Origin: a virus
IMG/VR virus record: IMGVR_UViG_3300036670_000354
Location: 1 to 26,014 of that record
DNA length: 26,014 nucleotides
Direction: 5' to 3' (one strand)
The position numbers and the translations under genes are program-made. This document shows, one piece after another, positions 15,220-21,992 of the stretch. Position 1 is the stretch's first letter; each line of letters begins with the position of its first letter. Below the pieces are notes generated by a model that did no database searches, was not told the origin of the DNA, and saw only the letters and a program-made list of their open reading frames with translations.

Positions 15220-15429
15220 ATGTATTATAAAGGAACATTACAGCAATGTACAGCTTATAACGATCAAGTGACTTTTGGAGAAAAGTATAAGCTTCCTACT
15301 GTAAGATGGGAGAACGTAAGAAATCACAAAAACGGAATCGATTTTGCAATCCTAAAGCACCAGAATTACGAAAGTGAATTAGAACAAATTGAAAATTTAG
15401 AGGGTTGGTTTGACAATACAGAATTATAA
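15220..15429 (+). CDS. Small protein after the lectin gene
   Basis: A 69-residue acidic protein. The ATG at 15220 is preferred to the in-frame TTG at 15211, which would overlap the previous stop. It reads M-Y-Y-K-G-T-L, then a basic centre (V-R-W-E-N-V-R-N-H-K-N-G) and an acidic end (E-S-E-L-E-Q-I-E-N-L-E-G-W-F). No domain is recognised. Position between a receptor-binding candidate and the holin suggests a small tail or assembly factor. Confidence 0.55.
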   Translation: MYYKGTLQQCTAYNDQVTFGEKYKLPTVRWENVRNHKNGIDFAILKHQNYESELEQIENLEGWFDNTEL

Positions 15430-15438
15430 AAAAAAACC

Positions 15439-15975
15439 ATGAACAACACCTATTTATTTAAAACCTTAGACTTCCACAGCGGAGCCTTATTTGTGATATC
15501 TCTGGTACCTAGCTATGGCGTTACAAGGCTGTTTAATCTTATTTTTGAAGGGGTGGAACAAAAAGAACTTATCATGCCATTGGTGGTTGTAGCTTTTGGG
15601 ATCTTCGCTTTCTTCATTGTTTATTTGGTCGATTTGAGACTAGGAATTAAAGCAGCTAGAAAAGAAGGTATGCAAATAAGTTATATCAAACTCTGGGAAA
15701 GCTTCTGGAAATTTTTTGGAGTGATCATACTTATGTTCTGTATGACAATATTTTGTTTTCTTTTTATTGCGCTAAACCTAGACACTATCTACAAGATGTT
15801 TCTATACCTCACAGTCGCTTTTAACATCATGCTTTGCTTATACGAATTCGCCAGCATTGGTAGGAATTTAGAAATTCTGTATAAAAAAAAGCCGAAATAT
15901 TTTATTCTGTTAGATACTATTTCGAAGACGGTAGAAGCCGGAATTACAAACAAATTAAAAAAACTATTTAACTGA
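15439..15975 (+). CDS. Holin, phage_holin_4-like
   Basis: A 178-residue membrane protein with hydrophobic segments at about 44-64, 92-112 and 118-138, plus a hydrophobic N-terminal stretch at 14-36. Between the first pairs lies D-L-R-L-G-I-K-A-A-R-K-E-G, and after the last comes Y-E-F-A-S-I-G-R-N, both typical of the holin family that includes phage_holin_4. Holins form inner-membrane lesions that time lysis and let the endolysin out. It is followed directly by the endolysin gene with a TGATG overlap, the usual lysis pairing. Confidence 0.75.
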   Translation: MNNTYLFKTLDFHSGALFVISLVPSYGVTRLFNLIFEGVEQKELIMPLVVVAFGIFAFFIVYLVDLRLGIKAARKEGMQISYIKLWESFWKFFGVIILMFCMTIFCFLFIALNLDTIYKMFLYLTVAFNIMLCLYEFASIGRNLEILYKKKPKYFILLDTISKTVEAGITNKLKKLFN

Positions 15976-16421
15976 TGAAAACCATTAATGAAAGATTAGA
16001 TGAATTAGAAAAAAAGCTATTGACGCCTGAGAATTTTACGGTCAGGGAATATCTTAATTATGGTGATTACTCAGTAGTTAAGAAGTTAGATAGGGAACTA
16101 ATATTGGCTGAGTTCGAAGAGCAAAGCACAGCAGAACAACAACAAAACTTATCTATTCTTTGGGCTATGCAGCCTTATAGAACTGAGTGTGGTTTCCCTT
16201 TTTTCATTACCTGCGGTAAACGTACGCTAAGACATGAGTTAAGCAGAGGGCGAAGCGGTGACAGTACTCATTTGTCTGAGGCAAATGATATAACCACTGA
16301 GGATGAAGGCAAAATGACCTACTTATCCAATTTATTGAAAAACACTTGGATTGGTGGATTTAAGCATTACGTGTCTAAACGTTTTATTCACATTGATATA
16401 TCCAGAAACAGAACATGGTAG
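15975..16421 (+). CDS. M15-family peptidase endolysin
   Basis: A 148-residue zinc peptidase without signal peptide, so it needs the holin for release. The zinc site follows the M15 pattern: S-T-H-L-S-E-A-N-D-I gives His99 and Asp105, and F-I-H-I-D-I gives His139. The upstream F-F-I-T-C-G-K-R-T matches the substrate-binding segment that is usually S-G-x-R. Residues 1-20 form a short helical lead-in. M15 endolysins cleave D-Ala or L-Ala-D-Glu bonds in peptidoglycan peptides. The position next to the holin fits. Confidence 0.86.
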   Translation: MKTINERLDELEKKLLTPENFTVREYLNYGDYSVVKKLDRELILAEFEEQSTAEQQQNLSILWAMQPYRTECGFPFFITCGKRTLRHELSRGRSGDSTHLSEANDITTEDEGKMTYLSNLLKNTWIGGFKHYVSKRFIHIDISRNRTW

Positions 16422-16446
16422 TAAGAACAATTATAAATTATTAATT

Positions 16447-16623
16447 ATGAGTGATGAATTTCCAAGAAGAGCAATACAAGAAAAGTGGAGCTTTGCAGAA
16501 AAAATAATAGACCAAGCAATAAAAATAACAGAGGATATGGGATGTGACGAAGATTTGACTGATGCAGTTGTTCTTCTAGCAGAAGCACAGAATAAAGTTG
16601 CTGACTTTGTTGATAAAAAATAG
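16447..16623 (+). CDS. Small lysis-region protein
   Basis: A 58-residue acidic helical protein starting at the ATG at 16447. The longer in-frame option from 16351 would lie inside the endolysin gene. The sequence has I-I-D-Q-A-I-K-I-T-E and D-A-V-V-L-L-A-E-A-Q-N-K-V, two amphipathic helices joined by a Cys/Asp/Glu turn. No membrane segment or known motif is present. It sits between endolysin and the second holin-like gene and may regulate lysis, which is inference. Confidence 0.6.
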   Translation: MSDEFPRRAIQEKWSFAEKIIDQAIKITEDMGCDEDLTDAVVLLAEAQNKVADFVDKK

Positions 16624-16626
16624 AAC

Positions 16627-17130
16627 ATGGTAGATCCAAAAAAACAATCTTACAAAGAAAAGAACGGCACTTCAAGAGTTGGTGATAGCATTCGTTGGTT
16701 AGTTGAAAAAGGAACTAAAGTTGCTCCAGAGCTTTTGCAGCTTGCTGGAAGCTTTACAGGTATCAAGGGTTTAGGCGATTTGGTAAATCAAATAAATGAT
16801 TCGCCAGACATATCTGAAGAAGATAAAAAGATGCTTAATTTTCAGGCTAAATTAGACATTCAACAATACGAAGCTGAAGCTGCTGATAGAGATTCAGCAA
16901 GAAAAAGACAAATTGAAATTTCTAAATCTGGAAATCCAGACATATTGTACAACGTATCTGGATTTATTGGCTTAGGTGTTTTTGCCTTTGTTGTGTATTC
17001 AATCGTCTTCTTAGACATTCCTTCATCAAACAAGGAAATATTCATACATCTTATTGGAATAGTTGAAGGTGTAGCTTTATCAATATTTGGTTTCTTTTTT
17101 GGAAGTTCTGACAATGAGAAAAAACGTTAA
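16627..17130 (+). CDS. Second holin-like membrane protein (3TM-holin type)
   Basis: A 167-residue protein. The N-terminal half is soluble and helical with A-A-D-R-D-S-A-R-K-R-Q-I-E near 85-97, followed by two membrane helices at about 109-129 and 138-159, and ends F-F-F-G-S-S-D-N-E-K-K-R. The D-R-x-S-A-R motif plus the F-G-S-S terminus is the pattern of holin_3TM-type proteins next to phage lysis genes. It may be an antiholin partner or a second holin. It starts three bases after the preceding stop and overlaps the next small frame by 17 bases. Confidence 0.68.
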   Translation: MVDPKKQSYKEKNGTSRVGDSIRWLVEKGTKVAPELLQLAGSFTGIKGLGDLVNQINDSPDISEEDKKMLNFQAKLDIQQYEAEAADRDSARKRQIEISKSGNPDILYNVSGFIGLGVFAFVVYSIVFLDIPSSNKEIFIHLIGIVEGVALSIFGFFFGSSDNEKKR

Positions 17131-17260
17131 CCTAAAAACTGATATACAAGTCAGAAACTATCGATTTGTTATTGGTCCACAAGTTGGTGTGACTTACACT
17201 GCAGATGGTTTTACACCTTATTTAGGTGTGGGTTTGACGTATAGATTGATACGTTTCTAA
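17114..17260 (+). CDS. 48-residue beta-rich lysis-region protein
   Basis: A short frame from ATG 17114 to TAA 17260, overlapping the holin-like gene. It encodes alternating hydrophobic sequence ending G-V-T-Y-T-A-D-G-F-T-P-Y-L-G-V-G-L-T-Y with a final R-L-I-R-F. This ending is the C-terminal pattern of longer Bacteroidetes phage proteins near lysis genes (DUF6808-like, to my recollection), which normally carry an N-terminal membrane anchor that is absent here. It may be a truncated spanin-like protein or a self-contained short version. It fills the gap before the next motif, which supports it being real. Confidence 0.5.
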   Translation: MRKNVNLKTDIQVRNYRFVIGPQVGVTYTADGFTPYLGVGLTYRLIRF

Positions 17261-17275
17261 AATAACCTTTTTTCA

Positions 17276-17286
17276 TGTCCTTTTTT
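17276..17286 (+). promoter_or_regulatory. TGTCCTTTTTT motif, copy 6
   Basis: Exact copy 15 bases after the preceding stop. It lies 29 bases before the ATG at 17316, the same spacing as copies 2 and 4, but only 11 bases before the ATG at 17298. This favours 17316 as the true start. Confidence 0.6.
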
Positions 17287-17315
17287 AAGGTGTTTTCATG
17301 CTGCAAATTAGCAGT

Positions 17316-18143
17316 ATGAAAGTAACAATGTCCCTTAAACTACCCACCACTTGGAATGCAATTCCAGAAAAGAACTACTGTAAGATATCAAAATCACTTC
17401 ACTTTTATAGGAAGTTTTATGAAACGATGCCAGACGGCAAAGCCAAAGAAAGATTCACCATAAAGCTTATCGCTACCCTGGTTAATCATTTGCTGAAGTC
17501 TAATAACTTTTTCAAAAGGAAAATAGCACTCGTGCAGCTTCCTCTCCAAGAATACGAACAGTATGTGTCGTTTCTACTTACAGCTTCTCAAAGAACTTTA
17601 TTCCCCAAATCATTTAAGCGGCACGGTAACACTTACATTAAGCCTGGAGACCGTCTTAAAAATTGCAGCATAGGGGAATTCGCTTTTGTAGACACGATGT
17701 ATTTTCAGTATTTACAAACCTATAATGAGAATTATCTATTACTCCTCATTGCTTCATTGTACAGGCCCAAACTAAAGGAAAAATCTCTAGACGACCAACG
17801 CATCCTCTTTTCCAAGAACTATGTGCAAGAACATGCGGACTACTTTAAGTTTTTGCCAAGGCATAAGAAGATAGGCATTCTACTAGCCTATGAAGGGTGT
17901 CGAAATTACATGGCCAAAATATATCCAAATGTCTTTCCTAAGACACAAGATGAAGAAGAAGGCCAAAAGAAAAAGGAACAAAAATACACACCTTTCAAAA
18001 CATTAATTCAGTATAAAATAGGATTCGATCCTTCCAAAATTGACTCTGTAAACAAAGTCAATGCTCACGATTACTTGAGCAACTGGGAGAATGAATTGAA
18101 AGAAATCAAAAAACAAAAATCGCATCATGCAATTAGATCATAA
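17316..18143 (+). CDS. Phage protein of unknown function, connector/tail region
   Basis: A 275-residue protein if started at ATG 17316; ATG 17298 would add six residues and ATG 17328 would remove four. The sequence is basic and mostly helical, beginning K-L-P-T-T-W-N-A-I-P-E-K, with a mid-part I-G-E-F-A-F-V-D-T-M-Y-F-Q-Y-L near 115-130, a helix K-K-I-G-I-L-L-A-Y-E-G-C-R-N near 190, and a Lys/Glu-rich stretch near 215-228. No enzyme motif, signal or membrane segment is present. It resembles uncharacterised Bacteroidetes phage proteins encoded ahead of the tape measure, where tail assembly factors often lie. The next gene overlaps it by 17 bases. Confidence 0.65.
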   Translation: MKVTMSLKLPTTWNAIPEKNYCKISKSLHFYRKFYETMPDGKAKERFTIKLIATLVNHLLKSNNFFKRKIALVQLPLQEYEQYVSFLLTASQRTLFPKSFKRHGNTYIKPGDRLKNCSIGEFAFVDTMYFQYLQTYNENYLLLLIASLYRPKLKEKSLDDQRILFSKNYVQEHADYFKFLPRHKKIGILLAYEGCRNYMAKIYPNVFPKTQDEEEGQKKKEQKYTPFKTLIQYKIGFDPSKIDSVNKVNAHDYLSNWENELKEIKKQKSHHAIRS

Positions 18144-18630
18144 CTCAATCATTGATTACTTCAGAAATTTAAACGCTAAAGCGACCTTCTTCCCGGAGGA
18201 CTCTTTTTTCAGAATGGATCTAGAAGAGATCTTCGATGCCTTTAGGAAAGGAATAAATTATCCTGCCTTGGCGGTGGAGTCTCCAGACATCGATTTGTCC
18301 GACAGCTCTGAGCAGGAAACAGTAAACAAGAGGATGTTTGCTTTTCACATTTACAAAAAACCAGAAACTGATAGATATCAAGATGTCCAGGACACACTTA
18401 ATCTCTGTGAAAGCCTTGGATATAAGATTATTGCTAGGATGAAAAAAGATAGTCACGACCCCAATTCGATCATCTATGGATCCTTTAAGCCAAAAACGGT
18501 AAAAGCAAATCAAGTTTCAAAAGTATTTACAGAGGGTCTATATGGATATCGATTTACGGGCGAGTTTTCAAAAAGCGATCCTTTGGTCTTGGATCCTGCA
18601 GATTGGGAAGATCTAGATTCTAGATGTTAG
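18127..18630 (+). CDS. Phage protein of unknown function, putative tail terminator or connector
   Basis: A 167-residue protein overlapping the preceding gene. It starts with a helical segment (I-I-D-Y-F-R-N-L-N-A), followed by alternating strands: Y-P-A-L-A-V-E-S-P, M-F-A-F-H-I-Y-K-K and Y-R-F-T-G-E-F-S. The last part, G-L-Y-G-Y-R-F-T-G-E-F, resembles the closing beta-sheet of small alpha/beta connector or tail-terminator proteins, which have about this length and lie before the tape measure. The match is structural impression only. Its stop is immediately followed by the next TGTCCTTTTTT motif. Confidence 0.6.
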   Translation: MQLDHNSIIDYFRNLNAKATFFPEDSFFRMDLEEIFDAFRKGINYPALAVESPDIDLSDSSEQETVNKRMFAFHIYKKPETDRYQDVQDTLNLCESLGYKIIARMKKDSHDPNSIIYGSFKPKTVKANQVSKVFTEGLYGYRFTGEFSKSDPLVLDPADWEDLDSRC

Positions 18631-18641
18631 TGTCCTTTTTT
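18631..18641 (+). promoter_or_regulatory. TGTCCTTTTTT motif, copy 7 (tape-measure/tail unit)
   Basis: Exact copy directly adjoining the preceding stop codon and 38 bases before the ATG at 18680. It is the last copy in the window and heads the long tail block to 25791. Confidence 0.6.
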
Positions 18642-18679
18642 GGGGGTTAGTATAAGCAGAAATTTAAGAAAAATTAGTA

Positions 18680-19162
18680 ATGACATCTAAGCAGTTATAC
18701 AATAAGGAAAGATACATAGGGCGTAAAGCGGCAAAGCTTGCAGAGGATTATGTTCTACGCCAAATAAAGCTTGAGCTTACGATACGAAATAAAGGAGATG
18801 CCTTCAAAAAAATTAAGCCATTACTGGAAGCTACAAAAGTGAGAGCCAAAATGGGAGATTGGCGTTTGCTGGGCTTAAACTTTACAAGCTCCAAAATTGG
18901 ATTTATACAGCATTTTGGATTTACTGGAGTGAGAGGTGGTGGCACTATTCTACTAGAGCATTCTAGATACAATCAAAGTGCAACCCAAAGAGAAAGTCAT
19001 GATGTCAATCTAAAGAGCAAAAGCATGTTCAATAACATATACATACAATCGGGCGCGGCAAATTACTTGCTTCAAGAACTTGGACAGATTAGGACAGAAA
19101 ATATAAAAATTAAATTAACAAATCTAGTACTAGAACTCAATACCAAGGATGGGAAGGAATAA
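18680..19162 (+). CDS. Putative tail completion protein
   Basis: A 160-residue basic protein just upstream of the tape measure gene, overlapping it by 14 bases. The N-terminal half is helical and Lys-rich (A-A-K-L-A-E-D-Y-V-L-R-Q-I-K-L-E), the centre has F-I-Q-H-F-G-F-T-G-V-R-G-G-G-T, and the rest is mixed. The G-F-I-Q-H-F-G segment recalls proteins of the gp10/virion morphogenesis type, in which a similar Gly/His turn lies between helix and sheet, but I cannot confirm the family. Position supports a neck or tail completion role. Confidence 0.6.
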   Translation: MTSKQLYNKERYIGRKAAKLAEDYVLRQIKLELTIRNKGDAFKKIKPLLEATKVRAKMGDWRLLGLNFTSSKIGFIQHFGFTGVRGGGTILLEHSRYNQSATQRESHDVNLKSKSMFNNIYIQSGAANYLLQELGQIRTENIKIKLTNLVLELNTKDGKE

Positions 19163-21992
19163 TACAGAGTTTAACCTTACCATCAAGATGAATGGTAAGG
19201 AAATTAAAAACACACTTAATGGAGTTGGTAAGGAACTTCGCTCCATGCGTTCGCGTACCAAAAACTTAACAGAAGGCACAGAAGAGTATTATAAGGCTAA
19301 TAAGGAATTGGCCAAAACTGAGAAGATTTACGATGATATGAAGAAAAATCAGCGTGAACTTCTCAATGAAACTAAGAAAAATATAGATGCCCAAGAAGAT
19401 CACAACTCTGCTCTTAATGATTTTAGCCAGGGATTTGGTCAATTATTTTCATCTATAAAATCTGGTGACTTCGTTGGTGCTAGAGAAGGATTTAATGGCA
19501 TTACCTCTGGTATAAAGGGAGCAACCAAGGCAGGCTTGGCCTTTATCGCTACTCCTGTGGGTGCCGCAATTGCAGCCTTAACCGTATTATTTATTGCAGG
19601 ACGAGAGGTCTTCAATTTCAATAAGGGACTAGAAGTGATGAACCAAGAGTTAAGAGCTCTTGGGGTCTCTTCAACAGAAATTGGAAAAGTAAGAGACGAA
19701 ATAAAAGCGACTGCAGAAACTTTCGATAAGGAGTTTAAAGAAATTGCCAAAAATGCAAAATCGGTGTCGGAGAGTTTTGGAATTTCGATGTCAGAAGCTA
19801 ATGATGTCATCGCTCGAGGACTTGCAGATGGAGGAGCAAAGAATGATGAGTTTTTGCAGTCTTTAGGAGAATACGATGAGTTCTTTTCTGCAGCAGGGTA
19901 CTCTGCCCAGGAGTTTGTGGATGTGATAAACCAAGGCTATGAGCTTGGAATCTACAAAGATAAGCTTCCAGACGCGCTCAAGGAGGCAGACTTATCTCTA
20001 AGGGAACAAAGTAAATCTACTCGAGATGCAATCGTGAATGCTTTCGGGGCCACATTTACAGATGATATTTTAAAAAGGATAAATACCGGAGAAACGACCA
20101 CCAAAGAAGCTCTGCAGGAAATTGCAGCCGAGGCAGAAAAGTCTGGCTTAAGCATGCAACAACAAGCAAAACTTACGGCAGATGTATTTCGTGGCGCTGG
20201 TGAAGATGCTGGGGGCGCACTCAAGGTTTTGGAAGCTGTAGGAAAAGCAGCAACTAGAGAACTAGATGGTGTTGCACAAGCGAATTTGGAATTACAAGAA
20301 GCTAATGAGAAATTAAACAAAGCACAATCTGAGCTATTTGGTATAGAAAGCTTTGGCGAAATATGGATTAATATTAAAAGAATAGCCATAAACTCAATTA
20401 CTGCAATTTTAGATTATTTTGTTTTCTTAAAAAAAGGATACACACTAATTGCGCAAGAACTTCTTAACGTTTTTGTAAAAGCAGGAAATGGATCCATAGA
20501 TGTCATAATAAGCCTAGTCGAAAAAGCTAGACCATTATTAAGAAGTCTTGGTGTTGAAGTTGATGCTCTTGTAAAAGGTCTGGAAGCTGTAAAGTTTGAA
20601 AAGTTTGACTTTTTTGGAGATGATAATGATCAAAAAGTTCCACCACCTCCAGAAGGTCCAGTTGTAGACGAAGAAGCAGAGAAAAAACGTGCTGAAGCTG
20701 CTAAGGAAAGACTAGCTGAAGAAGCTGCTGCTATAAAAAAAAGAGACGATCTTAAAGCTGAAATTGCAAAAAATGAAAAGAAGAGAATCGAGGAAGTCGA
20801 TAAGCTTGAGGCAGAATACATTAAGAAAAAAGAAGATCGCTTAGCAACTTCAGCAGTAAAAGAGGCACAGCTAGAAAAAGATAGAGCCGTGAAAAAGGCA
20901 GAAGATCTTAAAGCCTCTCAACAACTCATGGACCAAATAAAGGCGGAGCATGATGTAAAGATTGCAGAAGCAAAATTAGTAGAAGAAGAAGAAGAGCTAT
21001 TGAGGCTTACGGAGTTTGAGACTCGCAAAAAAGAGCTTATGGATGAGCTTGAGCTTCTTGAAGCAGAGACCGATGAGGAGAAGAAAATCATCCAGGAGGA
21101 ACAGCGTATGGAAGAAGACATGCGTAAGTTGGAGCAAATGAAGCTCACTGTAGATGAAAGGAATCAGTTAATTGAATTACTTCAGGAAAAGCATCAGGAA
21201 AAGCTTCAGGAAATTGAAAACAAAGGATTAGGAAAAAGGATTAAAGATGATGAGAAATTTCACCAACAGAGACAAAATCTAATTAATAATACTTTAGGTG
21301 CTGCGATTAATGCTGTTGGAGTTGAGACAAGGTTAGGCAAGGCACTTTTACTTGTAAAGCAAATACAAGCAGCAAAAGAAATGGGTATTGAGTTAGGACT
21401 GTTTAAATCTAAAATGTCTCTTAACGTTTCAGAAGCAACTGGTGATTCTGCAAAAGGTTTAGCCAAGACTGCTTCTGCTCTTCCATTTCCTGCTAACATT
21501 CCTTTAATCATTGGTTTTGCAGCTCAAGTAGCAGGCATTATTGGGACAATAAGAAGTGTAACTAGTGCAGGAAGTGGAGTAAAAACAACTGGTTTTGCAA
21601 AAGGAGGTTTTACAGATGCTTTTGGTATGGGACAGATCGATGAAAGTGGAAAGGAAGTCGCCGGTGTTGTCCATAAAAATGAATATGTAGTTCCAGAATT
21701 TGTAAGGCAAATGCCAGGCATCCCTCCTATTCTAGATTATCTAGAAGATAAGCGTAAACAAGGCTTGGGGGGCTTTGCACAAGGTGGAGAGACTTCATCC
21801 CAAGAAGATACAAGCACAACAAGTTCAGACACGGGAAATTCAAGAATTACGGAAGTTTTGGAACGGTTAATTATAAAGCTAGATAAGCCATTTATTGCCA
21901 ATCTACTATTTGGATACGATGCCGAACTTAAGAGACAGGAAGTACAAAAAGAACTACTAGATATCGAACAAGCAAACCAAGTCAAAAAATGA
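19149..21992 (+). CDS. Tail tape measure protein
   Basis: The longest gene here, 947 residues. Residues 1-90 are coiled coil, 128-150 a hydrophobic segment (A-G-L-A-F-I-A-T-P-V-G-A-A), about 160-370 a helical region of tape-measure type (E-L-R-A-L-G-V-S-S, F-G-I-S-M-S-E-A-N-D-V, V-I-N-Q-G-Y-E-L-G-I), about 505-705 a very charged coiled coil, 775-800 hydrophobic again, and near 838-850 V-A-G-V-V-H-K-N-E-Y-V-V-P, a C-terminal signature common in Bacteroidetes phage tape measures. The protein sets tail length and is ejected into the host envelope with the DNA. It couples to the next gene by ATGA. Confidence 0.93.
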   Translation: MGRNNTEFNLTIKMNGKEIKNTLNGVGKELRSMRSRTKNLTEGTEEYYKANKELAKTEKIYDDMKKNQRELLNETKKNIDAQEDHNSALNDFSQGFGQLFSSIKSGDFVGAREGFNGITSGIKGATKAGLAFIATPVGAAIAALTVLFIAGREVFNFNKGLEVMNQELRALGVSSTEIGKVRDEIKATAETFDKEFKEIAKNAKSVSESFGISMSEANDVIARGLADGGAKNDEFLQSLGEYDEFFSAAGYSAQEFVDVINQGYELGIYKDKLPDALKEADLSLREQSKSTRDAIVNAFGATFTDDILKRINTGETTTKEALQEIAAEAEKSGLSMQQQAKLTADVFRGAGEDAGGALKVLEAVGKAATRELDGVAQANLELQEANEKLNKAQSELFGIESFGEIWINIKRIAINSITAILDYFVFLKKGYTLIAQELLNVFVKAGNGSIDVIISLVEKARPLLRSLGVEVDALVKGLEAVKFEKFDFFGDDNDQKVPPPPEGPVVDEEAEKKRAEAAKERLAEEAAAIKKRDDLKAEIAKNEKKRIEEVDKLEAEYIKKKEDRLATSAVKEAQLEKDRAVKKAEDLKASQQLMDQIKAEHDVKIAEAKLVEEEEELLRLTEFETRKKELMDELELLEAETDEEKKIIQEEQRMEEDMRKLEQMKLTVDERNQLIELLQEKHQEKLQEIENKGLGKRIKDDEKFHQQRQNLINNTLGAAINAVGVETRLGKALLLVKQIQAAKEMGIELGLFKSKMSLNVSEATGDSAKGLAKTASALPFPANIPLIIGFAAQVAGIIGTIRSVTSAGSGVKTTGFAKGGFTDAFGMGQIDESGKEVAGVVHKNEYVVPEFVRQMPGIPPILDYLEDKRKQGLGGFAQGGETSSQEDTSTTSSDTGNSRITEVLERLIIKLDKPFIANLLFGYDAELKRQEVQKELLDIEQANQVKK

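Noticed and set aside
17298-17315. ATG 17298 as the start of the following gene
   Set aside because: It would be only 11 bases after the motif, while 17316 keeps the 29-base spacing seen elsewhere; kept only as an alternative.
19439-21985. Several antisense open frames inside the tape measure gene
   Set aside because: They are Ser/Ala/Leu-rich shadows of a Lys/Glu/Ala-rich coding strand and have no start context or conserved features.
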